Shown here: positions 25,081 to 33,355 of the stretch, one piece after another
Layout: every line of letters begins with the position of its first letter
Numbering within the stretch: the first letter of the stretch is position 1
Source of the DNA: an uncultured Clostridia bacterium
GTDB taxonomy: Bacteria; Bacillota; Clostridia; Lachnospirales; Lachnospiraceae
Assembly: GCA_947643415.1 (NCBI GenBank)
Contig: CANRWA010000008.1
Coordinates: forward strand, 1-64,000
Length of the DNA stretch: 64,000 nt
Direction: 5' to 3'
Translations under genes and position numbers: made by a program
The notes under the pieces: model-generated
What the model was told of the DNA's origin: nothing
The model's database searches: none
What the model saw: only the letters and a program-made list of their open reading frames with translations

Positions 25081-25317
25081 ATGCTGGCATTGCAGGGGTA
25101 TTACGATGGACAGAAGATACAGACATTAGAGGTGATTCAGGCGAAGAAGAACCAAAAGGTAATTATTACTGTGCTGGATGAGTTTGTTGAGGAAATGCCT
25201 GTCAGGAAAGAACATTCTGCCAGAGGTCTGCTTTCTGAGTATGCAGATACTGGATTGTGGGAAAAAGAAAAGACGGCATGGGAAAAGGCGGTGGCAGAGA
25301 AATATGCAGATGCTTGA
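25081..25317 (+). CDS. Antitoxin of a VapBC-like module
   Basis: This is a 78-residue protein starting MLALQGYYDGQKIQTLE and ending WEKAVAEKYADA. The N-terminal half looks like a short beta-type VapB DNA-binding element and the C-terminal half is charged and helical, suited to bind a toxin. The ATG at 25081 has GGAGG eight bases upstream; the earlier in-frame ATG at 25051 lies ahead of that site. The toxin gene overlaps the last eight bases, the usual arrangement for coupled synthesis. The assignment rests mainly on size and on the PIN-domain neighbour. Confidence 0.72.
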   Translation: MLALQGYYDGQKIQTLEVIQAKKNQKVIITVLDEFVEEMPVRKEHSARGLLSEYADTGLWEKEKTAWEKAVAEKYADA

Positions 25318-25675
25318 TACAAACATGGTTCTGCGTTATCTTCTGAATGATAACAAGGAGATGGCGGACGAGGCAGAGAGAATTGTAAAAGATGGCGCTG
25401 TTTTGCTGACAACAGAGGTAATTGCAGAAGTAGTTTATGTTTTGAAAGGGGTATATTCTATAGAACGTGGACAGATTGCATCCTGTCTGTTAGAATTTTT
25501 ATCAGAAGTCAATATCCCTGAAGAACAGGTAGTAAGGTTGGGGCTGGAAACATATGCAGAACAAAATCTGGATTTTGTGGATTGTATATTATATGCTTAT
25601 AATCGAGTAAAGGGGTATGAGGTTAAGACATTTGATAAGAAGCTTCAAAAACTGCTTGGGGTATCAAATAAGTAA
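25310..25675 (+). CDS. PIN-domain toxin (VapC-like ribonuclease)
   Basis: This 121-residue PIN protein starts MLDTNMVLRYLL, with the first acidic metal ligand in LDTN. Further acidic residues are Glu in TEVIAEVVYVL and Asp in LDFVDCILYAYN and KTFDKKL, giving a complete-looking active site. VapC toxins cleave tRNA or rRNA and are held inactive by the antitoxin. The ATG at 25310 overlaps the antitoxin; an ATG at 25304 is two codons earlier. No stop or frameshift is seen, so this is the one toxin-antitoxin pair in the region that seems intact. Confidence 0.85.
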   Translation: MLDTNMVLRYLLNDNKEMADEAERIVKDGAVLLTTEVIAEVVYVLKGVYSIERGQIASCLLEFLSEVNIPEEQVVRLGLETYAEQNLDFVDCILYAYNRVKGYEVKTFDKKLQKLLGVSNK

Positions 25676-25680
25676 GAATG

Positions 25681-25726
25681 AAAAAAGAACCTGATTCTGG
25701 GGGTATTCAGAGCCAGATTCTTTTTT
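25681..25726 (+). terminator. Probable terminator after the VapBC-like module
   Basis: AAAAAAGAA...TCTGG pairs imperfectly with CCAGATTCTTTTTT; the T-run is at 25721-25726. It lies just after the toxin stop. Confidence 0.55.
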
Positions 25727-25749
25727 GTTGTTCTGGGGGATTTTAAGCA

Positions 25750-25791
25750 AAAAGTTTTAATTGCATAGCGGGCTGGCGATGGATTATAATA
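25750..25791 (+). promoter_or_regulatory. Promoter copy 2, followed by a broken gene
   Basis: This is the second copy of the 42-bp promoter segment, with TTGCAT (25761-25766), an 18-base spacer and TATAAT (25785-25790). It now drives a short remnant and the truncated SWIM gene. Confidence 0.65.
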
Positions 25792-25815
25792 TAGGCAGTG
25801 GAAGGAGTTATATTA

Positions 25816-25887
25816 ATGGATTTAGAAAGAATGAACTTATTTGCTGCAGTTGAACATACTGATGATAACGTACGGGTGCCGTGGTAG
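25816..25887 (+). pseudogene. Start of a lost gene (23 codons)
   Basis: The ATG at 25816 has GGAAGGAG upstream and encodes MDLERMNLFAAVEHTDD before joining the SWIM gene out of frame and stopping at 25885-25887. By position behind promoter copy 2 it may be the beginning of a second antitoxin-like gene whose remainder was deleted. Confidence 0.45.
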
Positions 25888-26456
25888 ATCTGAAGATCCG
25901 GAAGGGAAAGGTGCAGGCGAGGGTACAGGGAAGGAGGAAGGTTCCTTATAAGGTTGAGGTCAGGATTAGCCCCCTCTCAGAAGAACGATGTCAGTATGCC
26001 ATCAGTCGGTGTGGGAAGAAGATTGAAAATCTGGAGCGTCTTCTGCAGGGAGAATTTCCAGAAGAATTGAAAGAACTTTTTTTGGGCAGCCAGGGCTTGT
26101 TTCCCTCCCCGAAAGAGATCAGTTTCAACTGTAGCTGCCCGGACTGGGCGCTTATATGTAAGCATGTGGCGGCGGTATTATATGGAATCGGTGCGAGATT
26201 CGATGAAAACCCGCTTTTGTTTTTTAAATTAAGGGGGATTGAAGTGGATCGTTTTATCGATGTTGCCTTGGAAAATCGGATTGATAGCATGTTGAAAAAT
26301 GCAGATAAGCCAAGTGAGAGGATTAGTTCTTCAGACCGCGGCAGGGATTGTTTGGATTGTGACAACCGGCGCACCACAACATCTGTCAATGGCAGGATAA
26401 ACGTTCTCAAGATTTTGTGCCCGAATCATGAAAAAAATAAGAAAAAACTTTGTTAA
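25869..26456 (+). pseudogene. 5'-truncated SWIM zinc-finger protein
   Basis: The frame opens right after a TAA and reads RTGAVVDLKIRKGKVQARV, a segment that normally lies about 60-80 residues into SWIM proteins. The zinc ligands C-x-C...C-x-H appear in FNCSCPDWALICKHVAAVL. The C-terminus is present to 26456, including a Ser/Arg/Asp-rich tail. The first candidate start (GTG at 25881) has no ribosome binding site, so I regard the gene as a 5'-deleted remnant joined to the promoter region of another gene. Intact relatives act with SNF2 helicases. Confidence 0.7.
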
Positions 26457-26489
26457 ATTCTTGACGATATCCTTTCTTTATGTTATGAT
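26450..26489 (+). promoter_or_regulatory. Promoter of coaD (and probably the butyrate genes) with a candidate Rex operator
   Basis: TTGACG (26461-26466) and TATGAT (26484-26489) are separated by 17 bases. TTGTTAA-ATTC-TTGACGA (26450-26467) fits the Rex site TTGTTAA-N4-TTAACAA at 12 of 14 positions and covers the -35. The left half-site overlaps the stop codon of the SWIM remnant. Confidence 0.65.
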
Positions 26490-26556
26490 AGAACCGTGGT
26501 GGAAAATCTGTGAAAACAGGCATATTTGCCATGCCTGTGGAATGGAAGGTGGCATG

Positions 26557-27042
26557 ATGAAAGCGATTTATCCTGGCAGTTTCGATCCGGTTACAAACGG
26601 GCATCTGGACATTATCCAGCGCGCTGCCAGAGTAGTGGACGAGCTGGTTATTGCTGTGCTTGTAAACAGTGACAAGAAACCATTGTTTACGATGGACGAA
26701 CGAATGGATATGATTCGGGAGGCAACAAAAGAGATTCCCAATATCAGTGTGCAGTCCTTTACCGGCCTTACCGTTGATTTTGCGAGAGAGAATGGGGCTA
26801 AGGTGATGGTCCGGGGGCTTCGTGCTGTGACGGATTTTGAGTCAGAAATGCAGATCGCACAGACCAACCACAGCATAGAACCGGGGATTGAGACGATATT
26901 TTTTACAACAAGCCTGGAGTATTCTTTTCTCAGTTCAACCATCGTCAAAGAGATCGCACATTATGGCTCCGATGTGTCAAAACTTGTTCCATCGGTTGTA
27001 GAAGAAGCATTTCACCGTAAGTTTGGTCATTCACTGCATTGA
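26557..27042 (+). CDS. coaD: Phosphopantetheine adenylyltransferase
   Basis: CoaD transfers AMP from ATP to 4'-phosphopantetheine, the penultimate step of coenzyme A synthesis. The 161-residue protein shows YPGSFDPVTNGHLDII with the T-x-G-H adenylyl transfer motif at residues 13-16, the conserved VRGLRAVTDFE and the C-terminal SSTIVKE. Length is normal for the family. The start at 26557 has AAGG seven bases upstream; frames starting further upstream are not conserved. It stands 55 bases before thl with no obvious separate promoter, so CoA synthesis may be cotranscribed with the CoA-using butyrate pathway. Confidence 0.96.
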   Translation: MKAIYPGSFDPVTNGHLDIIQRAARVVDELVIAVLVNSDKKPLFTMDERMDMIREATKEIPNISVQSFTGLTVDFARENGAKVMVRGLRAVTDFESEMQIAQTNHSIEPGIETIFFTTSLEYSFLSSTIVKEIAHYGSDVSKLVPSVVEEAFHRKFGHSLH

Positions 27043-27097
27043 TCCACGGTGCAGTATTGATAGAGGTAACAGATAAAAATAAAGGAGGATATATTTC

Positions 27098-28282
27098 ATG
27101 TCAAAGAAAGTTGTATTAGCTGGCGCTTGCCGTACTGCCATTGGTAAAATGGGTGGTGCTCTGAGTACTGTGCCAGCAGCAAAGCTGGGTTCCATTGTTA
27201 TTGAAGAAGCACTGAAAAGAGCAGGTGTTGCCAAGGATGCCGTAGACCATGTATATATGGGCTGTGTTATCCAGGCAGGTCTGGGACAGAACGTTGCCCG
27301 TCAGGCGTCCATAGGGGCAGGCCTTCCAATCGAGACTCCGGCTGTAACAGTAAACGTTGTATGTGGATCCGGCCTGAACTGTGTGAACATGGCTGCACAG
27401 ATGATCCAGGCAGGAGATGCTGATATTGTTGTGGCAGGTGGTATGGAGAACATGTCCCTGGCTCCATATGCAGCTATGAACGGTCGTTTCGGTTATAGAA
27501 TGAACAATGGCACATTGGTTGATACCATGGTGAATGACGCACTGTGGGATGCATTCAATCAGTATCATATGATGGTTACTGCTGAGAATGTAGCAGAGCA
27601 GTATGGCCTTACCCGTGAGGAACTGGATGAGTTTGCTGCCAACAGCCAGCAGAAATGCGAGAAGGCGATGGCAGAAGGCAGATTCAAGGATGAGATCGTT
27701 CCAGTAGAAGTAAAACAGCGTAAGAAGACTATCGTTGTTGATACTGACGAGGGACCTCGTGCCGGCACAACGGCAGACAGCCTTAGTGCACTGAAATGCT
27801 GCAGTGGTGTTGACGGTGGTGTTGTTACTGCTGGTAATGCTTCTGGTATCAATGATGGTGCTGCAGCGATCGTTGTTATGAGCGAGGAGAAAGCAAAAGA
27901 GCTTGGGGTTACTCCGATGGCAAGCTTCGTAGCTGGTGCCCTGGGCGGTGTGGATCCGAAGATCATGGGCGTTGGTCCGGTTGCTTCTACAAAGAAGGTA
28001 CTGGCAAAGACAGGCATGACGATTGATGAATTTGATCTGATTGAGGCAAATGAAGCATTTGCAGCACAGTCTGTAGCAGTAGGAAAAGATCTTGGATTTG
28101 ATCTGAGCAAGCTTAATGTAAACGGTGGTGCTATCGCTCTTGGTCATCCGGTAGGGGCAAGTGGATGCCGTATCCTTGTTACACTGCTTCATGAGATGCA
28201 GAAGCGCGACGCAAAGAAAGGTCTGGCAACACTCTGTATCGGTGGTGGAATGGGCTGCTCCACGATCGTAGAGAGAGACTGA
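27098..28282 (+). CDS. thl: Acetyl-CoA acetyltransferase (thiolase)
   Basis: Thl condenses two acetyl-CoA to acetoacetyl-CoA, the first step of butyrate formation. The 394-residue sequence contains the nucleophile Cys89 (VCGSGLN), His350 (LGHPVGASG) and Cys380 (CIGGGMG), as well as NEAFAAQ. Length and motifs match biosynthetic type II thiolases. A strong AAAGGAGG lies before the ATG. The genes crt, hbd, bcd, etfB and etfA follow on the same strand in pathway order with gaps of 11-72 bases. Codon use (GTT, GCT-rich) suggests high expression. Confidence 0.96.
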   Translation: MSKKVVLAGACRTAIGKMGGALSTVPAAKLGSIVIEEALKRAGVAKDAVDHVYMGCVIQAGLGQNVARQASIGAGLPIETPAVTVNVVCGSGLNCVNMAAQMIQAGDADIVVAGGMENMSLAPYAAMNGRFGYRMNNGTLVDTMVNDALWDAFNQYHMMVTAENVAEQYGLTREELDEFAANSQQKCEKAMAEGRFKDEIVPVEVKQRKKTIVVDTDEGPRAGTTADSLSALKCCSGVDGGVVTAGNASGINDGAAAIVVMSEEKAKELGVTPMASFVAGALGGVDPKIMGVGPVASTKKVLAKTGMTIDEFDLIEANEAFAAQSVAVGKDLGFDLSKLNVNGGAIALGHPVGASGCRILVTLLHEMQKRDAKKGLATLCIGGGMGCSTIVERD

Positions 28283-28354
28283 TTATATCGCAGGCTGGCC
28301 GGTCAGGAGACCGGTCAGTTCCTTGCGTGATAAAATAAATGGAGGGTAATCGTT

Positions 28355-29146
28355 ATGGAATTCATAACATATGAAGTAGAAGACAAGGTTGGTATCATTA
28401 CCATTAACCGTCCCAAAGCATTGAATGCGCTGAACAGTGCTGTGCTGGATGAACTGGATGCCACACTGGATGCAGTTGACCAGAATGAGATCCGCTGCCT
28501 GATTCTGACAGGAGCAGGAGAGAAATCTTTTGTTGCCGGTGCTGATATTGGAGAGATGAGCACACTGACTAAGGCAGAGGGCGAGGCATTTGGAAAGAAG
28601 GGAAATGATGTATTCCGCAAGCTGGAGACATTTCCGCTTCCTGTCATTGCTGCCATCAATGGATTTGCTTTGGGAGGCGGCTGTGAGATTTCCATGAGCT
28701 GTGATATCCGTATCTGTTCTGAGAACGCTGTATTTGGACAGCCGGAGGCTGGTCTTGGTATTACACCGGGATTTGGCGGCACACAGAGACTTGCCCGTCT
28801 GGTAAGCCCTGGCATGGCAAAACAGTTGATCTATACAGCAAGAAATATCAAGGCAGATGAGGCATACCGCATCGGTCTTGTAAATGCGGTTTATCCACTG
28901 GAAGAGCTGCTCCCACAGGCAAAGAAGATGGCTGCCGGTATCGCAGCACAGGCCCCGATCGCTGTACGCAACTGCAAGAAAGCGATCAATGACGGGCTTC
29001 AGGTAAATATGGATGAGGCCATCGTGATTGAAGAAAAGCTCTTTGGCGATTGCTTTGAGACAGAAGACCAGAAAGCTGGTATGGGCAACTTCTTAGAGAA
29101 GGATAAAGAAAAGAAATTGAAAGTAGTTCCATTTAAGAACAAATAA
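28355..29146 (+). CDS. crt: 3-hydroxybutyryl-CoA dehydratase (crotonase)
   Basis: Crt removes water from 3-hydroxybutyryl-CoA to form crotonyl-CoA. The 263-residue protein has the enoyl-CoA hydratase fold with NRPKALNALNS, the oxyanion-hole segment VAGADIGEM, and the two catalytic glutamates in GGGCEISMS (Glu111) and QPEAGLGI (Glu131). Length is normal. The 72-base gap after thl contains a small hairpin (GGCCGGTC-AGGA-GACCGGTC) without a T-run, which may adjust the relative amounts of Thl and downstream enzymes. Confidence 0.96.
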   Translation: MEFITYEVEDKVGIITINRPKALNALNSAVLDELDATLDAVDQNEIRCLILTGAGEKSFVAGADIGEMSTLTKAEGEAFGKKGNDVFRKLETFPLPVIAAINGFALGGGCEISMSCDIRICSENAVFGQPEAGLGITPGFGGTQRLARLVSPGMAKQLIYTARNIKADEAYRIGLVNAVYPLEELLPQAKKMAAGIAAQAPIAVRNCKKAINDGLQVNMDEAIVIEEKLFGDCFETEDQKAGMGNFLEKDKEKKLKVVPFKNK

Positions 29147-29169
29147 AAAATATATGGAGGTAAAAGTTC

Positions 29170-30012
29170 ATGAAAGTTGGTGTTATTGGTGCAGGAACCA
29201 TGGGTTCCGGTATTGCGCAGGCATTTGCGCAGACAGAGGGTTATGAAGTATATTTGTGCGATATCAATGAAGAGTTCGCAGCAAATGGCAAGAAAAAGAT
29301 CGCCAAGGGATTCGAGAAGAGAATCGCTAAGGGAAAGATGGATCAGGCTGCTGCAGATGCAATCCTGAACAAGATCACAACAGGTGTGAAAGATATCTGT
29401 ACAGATTGTGATCTGATCGTAGAGGCTGCCCTTGAGGTTATGGATGTCAAGAAACAGACATTCAAAGAGCTGCAGGATATTGTAACGAAGGATGACTGTA
29501 TCTTTGCTACAAACACATCCTCTCTTTCTATCACAGAGATCGGACAGGGTATCTCCCATCCGGTGATCGGTATGCACTTCTTTAACCCGGCACCTGTTAT
29601 GAAGCTGGTTGAAGTAATCCGTGGAGAGAACACAACAGATGAAGTAAACGAAAAAGTTGTTAATATCGCAAAAGAGATCGGCAAAACTCCTGTTGAGGTA
29701 AAAGAGGCTGCTGGATTCGTTGTAAACAGAATCCTGATTCCGATGATCAATGAAGCAGTTGGTATCTATGCTGATGGTGTTGCTTCTGTAGAAGGTATCG
29801 ACGCTGCCATGAAACTTGGTGCAAATCATCCAATGGGACCGCTGGCTCTGGGTGATCTGGTTGGTCTGGATATCTGCCTTGCTATCATGGAAGTACTGCA
29901 GGCTGAGACAGGTGATCCGAAGTACCGTCCTCATCCACTGCTGAGAAAGATGGTACGTGCCGGCAAGCTTGGCATGAAGACAGGCGTAGGATTCTACGAT
30001 TATTCTAAATAA
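29170..30012 (+). CDS. hbd: 3-hydroxybutyryl-CoA dehydrogenase
   Basis: Hbd reduces acetoacetyl-CoA to 3-hydroxybutyryl-CoA with NAD(P)H. The 280-residue protein begins with the Rossmann motif [13 protein letters not shown], has the catalytic His136 in GMHFFNPAP and the C-terminal helical domain with [11 protein letters not shown] and [17 protein letters not shown]. The start ATG lies 23 bases after crt behind GGAGG. Together with Thl and Crt it supplies crotonyl-CoA to Bcd-EtfAB. Confidence 0.96.
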   Translation: MKVGVIGAGTMGSGIAQAFAQTEGYEVYLCDINEEFAANGKKKIAKGFEKRIAKGKMDQAAADAILNKITTGVKDICTDCDLIVEAALEVMDVKKQTFKELQDIVTKDDCIFATNTSSLSITEIGQGISHPVIGMHFFNPAPVMKLVEVIRGENTTDEVNEKVVNIAKEIGKTPVEVKEAAGFVVNRILIPMINEAVGIYADGVASVEGIDAAMKLGANHPMGPLALGDLVGLDICLAIMEVLQAETGDPKYRPHPLLRKMVRAGKLGMKTGVGFYDYSK

Positions 30013-30042
30013 ATAGTTCCAAAGAAAGGAGTTATATCGATC

Positions 30043-31194
30043 ATGGATTTTAAATTAGACAAACAGCATGAGATGGCGAGACAGTTGTTCCAGGATTTTG
30101 CCCAGAACGAAGTAAAGCCACTTGCGCAGGAAGTTGATGAGACAGAAGTTTTCCCACGTGAGACTGTAACTAAGATGCAGAAACTCGGTTTCATGGGAAT
30201 CGCCATTCCGAAAGAATATGGCGGACAGGGCTGTGATCCTCTTACATATACAATGTGTGTAGAGGAGCTTTCCAAGGTATGTGGTACCACTGGTGTTATT
30301 GTATCTGCACATTCTTCCCTTGGTGCAGACCCCATCTATATGTACGGAACAGAAGAGCAGAAAAAGAAATATCTGGTACCTCTTGCCAATGGCGAGAAAC
30401 TGGGTGCTTTCGGCCTGACAGAACCGGGTGCTGGTACGGATGCCCAGGGACAGCAGACAAAAGCTGTTCTGGATGGAGATGAGTGGGTACTGAATGGTTC
30501 CAAATGTTTTATCACAAACGGTAAGGAAGCAGATATTTATATTATCATCGCTGTTACCGGCATTATTGAGAAACGTGGCAGAAAGATCAAAGAGATTTCT
30601 GCATTTATCGTAGAGAAGGGCACTCCGGGATTCTCCTTTGGAACAAAAGAGAAGAAGATGGGTATCCGCGGATCCTCAACCTATGAGCTGATCTTTGAAG
30701 ACTGCCGTATTCCAAAAGAGAATTTGTTGGGACAGCAGGGTAAAGGTTTTGGAATTGCCATGCATACACTGGATGGTGGACGTATTGGTATCGCTGCCCA
30801 GGCTCTTGGTCTTGCGGAGGGCGCTCTGGAAGCAACCATCGAATATGTAAAAGAGAGAAAACAGTTCGGACGTTCCATCGCACAGTTCCAGAATACACAG
30901 TTCCAGCTTGCTAATATGGCAACAAAGGTAGAGGCCGCTAAACTTCTTGTATACAAAGCAGCAAAAGCAAAAGAGACTCAGAAAGTCTACAGCGTAGAAG
31001 CTGCTATGGCAAAATTATTTGCTGCAGAGGTTGCCATGGAAGTGACAACCAAGGCGGTTCAGTTACACGGTGGTTATGGTTACATTAGAGAATATGACGT
31101 TGAGCGTATGATGCGTGATGCTAAGATCACAGAGATCTACGAAGGAACTTCAGAAGTTCAGCGTATGGTTATCTCTGGTAGCTTATTGAAATAG
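30043..31194 (+). CDS. bcd: Butyryl-CoA dehydrogenase
   Basis: Bcd is the flavoprotein that reduces crotonyl-CoA to butyryl-CoA; with EtfAB it can couple this to ferredoxin reduction by NADH (electron bifurcation). The 383 residues form an acyl-CoA dehydrogenase with FGLTEPGAGTDAQG (FAD/substrate loop), FITNGKEAD and the catalytic Glu367 in IYEGTSEVQRM. Length is exactly that of clostridial Bcd. It starts 30 bases after hbd and is followed by etfB after 11 bases. Confidence 0.96.
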   Translation: MDFKLDKQHEMARQLFQDFAQNEVKPLAQEVDETEVFPRETVTKMQKLGFMGIAIPKEYGGQGCDPLTYTMCVEELSKVCGTTGVIVSAHSSLGADPIYMYGTEEQKKKYLVPLANGEKLGAFGLTEPGAGTDAQGQQTKAVLDGDEWVLNGSKCFITNGKEADIYIIIAVTGIIEKRGRKIKEISAFIVEKGTPGFSFGTKEKKMGIRGSSTYELIFEDCRIPKENLLGQQGKGFGIAMHTLDGGRIGIAAQALGLAEGALEATIEYVKERKQFGRSIAQFQNTQFQLANMATKVEAAKLLVYKAAKAKETQKVYSVEAAMAKLFAAEVAMEVTTKAVQLHGGYGYIREYDVERMMRDAKITEIYEGTSEVQRMVISGSLLK

Positions 31195-31205
31195 GAGGTG
31201 CTCTT

Positions 31206-31988
31206 GTGAAAATTGTAGTTTGTATAAAACAGGTACCGGATACTAAGGGCGGTGTTGTATTTAACCCAGACGGTACATTGAATAGAGGTGCAATGCTTAC
31301 CATCATGAATCCGGATGACAAAGCTGGTCTGGAAGCTGCACTGAGAATTAAAGATGAAACTGGTGCAGAAGTTACAGTACTTACCATGGGTCTTCCAAAG
31401 GCAGAAGAGGTTCTCCGTGAGGCTATGGCTATGGGTGCTGACAATGGTATCCTGGTTACTGACCGTGTTCTGGGTGGTGCTGACACATGGGCTACTTCTA
31501 CTACCATCGCTGGTGCACTGAGAAATATCGATTATGATCTGATCATCACTGGGCGTCAGGCGATTGATGGTGATACTGCACAGGTTGGTCCTCAGATTGC
31601 TGAGCATCTGGATCTCCCGGTTATCTCTTATGCACAGAATATTAAGATTGAAGGAAACAGTGTGATCGTTGAACGCCAGTATGAGGACAGATATCATGTA
31701 ATCAAGGCTCAGATGCCTTGCCTTATAACAGCTCTTTCTGAGTTGAATGAGCCTCGTTATATGACTCCGGGCGGGATTAATGAAGCGTTTGAGAAGGAAG
31801 TTACTGTATGGGGCAGGGCAGACCTGAAGGATGTAGATGATGCTAACCTTGGTCTGAAAGGATCCCCAACAAAGATTGCCAAAGCTTCGGATAAGGTCCG
31901 TAAGGGTGCCGGTGAAGTGGTAACTCTGGATCCAGCAGAAGCTGCAGCCTATATCGTTGACAAATTCAAAGAGAAACATGTAATCTAA
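31206..31988 (+). CDS. etfB: Electron transfer flavoprotein, beta subunit
   Basis: EtfB binds NADH and the flavins with EtfA and passes electrons to Bcd. The 260-residue sequence starts VKIVVCIKQVPDTKG and contains the ETF-beta signature region (LPVISYAQNIKIEGN, then LITALSELNEPRYM). The start codon is GTG with GGAGG about seven bases ahead, only 11 bases after the bcd stop. The order bcd-etfB-etfA is that of the bifurcating butyryl-CoA dehydrogenase complex. Confidence 0.95.
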   Translation: MKIVVCIKQVPDTKGGVVFNPDGTLNRGAMLTIMNPDDKAGLEAALRIKDETGAEVTVLTMGLPKAEEVLREAMAMGADNGILVTDRVLGGADTWATSTTIAGALRNIDYDLIITGRQAIDGDTAQVGPQIAEHLDLPVISYAQNIKIEGNSVIVERQYEDRYHVIKAQMPCLITALSELNEPRYMTPGGINEAFEKEVTVWGRADLKDVDDANLGLKGSPTKIAKASDKVRKGAGEVVTLDPAEAAAYIVDKFKEKHVI

Positions 31989-32027
31989 TTGGGTGTGAAT
32001 GTCGCACACGCAAGAATGGAGGTTAAA

Positions 32028-33065
32028 ATGAGTTTAGAAGAATATAAAGGTGTATATGTCTTTGCTCAGCAGGTTGACGGTGAGGTCAGCAGCATCGCAT
32101 ACGAACTGCTTGGTAAAGCAAAGGATCTTGCAAAAGATCTGGATACAGATGTAACTGCTGTACTGCTTGGCAGTGGTGTTATGGGACTGGCAGACAGTCT
32201 TGCTGAGTACGGCGCAGATAAAGTGATCGTAGTAGACGACAAGGAACTTGAAGTATACAGAACAGAGCCATATGCACATGCTCTGTCATCTGTTATCAAT
32301 GAGTATAAACCAGAGATTATGCTGGTAGGTGCAACTGCCATCGGCCGTGACCTTGGTCCCCGTGTATCTGCACGTGTGGCAACTGGTCTGACCGCTGACT
32401 GTACAGTACTGGAGATTGGTGATTTCACAGACATGGCGACAAAGGAAGTATTGCCAAAGCAGCTTCTTATGACACGTCCTGCCTTTGGCGGCAATACCAT
32501 TGCTACGATTGCCTGCCCATATAACCGTCCTCAGATGGCTACGGTACGTCCTGGCGTTATGCAGAAGATTGCTCCGATCGCAGGGGCAAAGGCAAATGTC
32601 ATTGAGTACAATCCTGGTTTCACACCAGACAACAAGTATGTTGAGATTCTGGAAGTTGTGAAATCCGTTGCCGATACTGTTGATATCCAGGATGCTAAGA
32701 TCCTTGTATCCGGTGGACGTGGCGTAGGAAGTGAAGAGAATTTCAAGCTTCTTCAGGACCTTGCCGATGTACTTGGCGGTACCGTAAGCTGCTCCCGTGC
32801 TGTTGTTGAGAATGGCTGGATGCCTCAGGAGCGTCAGGTTGGACAGACTGGTAAGACGGTTCGTCCTAATGTATATTTTGCTATTGGTATCTCTGGTGCG
32901 ATCCAGCACGTAGCCGGTATGGAAGAGGCTGACATCATTGTTGCCATCAACAAAGATGAGACAGCTCCGATCTTCGATGTAGCAGATTATGGTCTGGTTG
33001 GTGATCTGAATAAGATCGTTCCTCAGTTGACTGAAATGCTGAAAGCTGAAGTAGCAGGGAAATAA
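32028..33065 (+). CDS. etfA: Electron transfer flavoprotein, alpha subunit
   Basis: EtfA has 345 residues. The C-terminal FAD domain is recognisable by [31 protein letters not shown] and [16 protein letters not shown]. The start at 32028 has GGAGG five bases upstream; the frame is open back to 31989 but that part lies outside the conserved protein. It is the last gene of the pathway cluster and is followed by a terminator at 33092. Confidence 0.95.
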   Translation: MSLEEYKGVYVFAQQVDGEVSSIAYELLGKAKDLAKDLDTDVTAVLLGSGVMGLADSLAEYGADKVIVVDDKELEVYRTEPYAHALSSVINEYKPEIMLVGATAIGRDLGPRVSARVATGLTADCTVLEIGDFTDMATKEVLPKQLLMTRPAFGGNTIATIACPYNRPQMATVRPGVMQKIAPIAGAKANVIEYNPGFTPDNKYVEILEVVKSVADTVDIQDAKILVSGGRGVGSEENFKLLQDLADVLGGTVSCSRAVVENGWMPQERQVGQTGKTVRPNVYFAIGISGAIQHVAGMEEADIIVAINKDETAPIFDVADYGLVGDLNKIVPQLTEMLKAEVAGK

Positions 33066-33091
33066 TCGGAACAGGTATGACGAATACTAAA

Positions 33092-33124
33092 TGGACTCCG
33101 CTGATCTGGCGGGGTTCATTTTTT
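33092..33124 (+). terminator. Terminator of the butyrate operon
   Basis: TGGACTCCGC (33092-33101) pairs with GCGGGGTTCA (33109-33118), two of the pairs being G-U in RNA; six T follow. Confidence 0.8.
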
Positions 33125-33178
33125 GTGGATTTTGCGGTTTGTGTGTGATAGAATGAATCTGTTTAGAGGTGAGTATTA

Positions 33179-33355
33179 TTGAATAACAAAAAAGGGCGTG
33201 AAAATTTATACTTGAAGACAGATTTGATCTTGAAAAGACCTTGGAAACCATATTTGATTCCGGGACTTTTACCGATATATAGATATAGAGAACTGAAAAT
33301 GCCCGCAGGGATGCTCGAAAGGGTGAAAAAGAGACAAGGAAGTGAAGGATTATGA
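33179..33355 (+). CDS. Small basic protein (58 aa), coupled to the next gene
   Basis: A TTG start at 33179 preceded by GAGGTGA gives a 58-residue protein with a strongly basic composition; it includes LKRPWKPYLIPGLLPIYRY and ends RVKKRQGSEGL. The stop overlaps the ATG of the following gene (ATGA), which supports real translation. An extended -10 (TG-A-TAGAAT, 33146-33154) stands before it. It has no transmembrane segment or known motif. Its position suggests it belongs with the coiled-coil protein and glycosyltransferase downstream. Confidence 0.6.
   Translation: MNNKKGRENLYLKTDLILKRPWKPYLIPGLLPIYRYRELKMPAGMLERVKKRQGSEGL

Noticed and set aside
27116-28192. 358-codon antisense frame across thl
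   Set aside because: It is a by-product of the codon bias of the highly expressed thl gene; no start signal and low-complexity composition.
28283-28354. Hairpin between thl and crt as a terminator
   Set aside because: The stem is short and no T-run follows; a full stop of transcription within the operon is unlikely.
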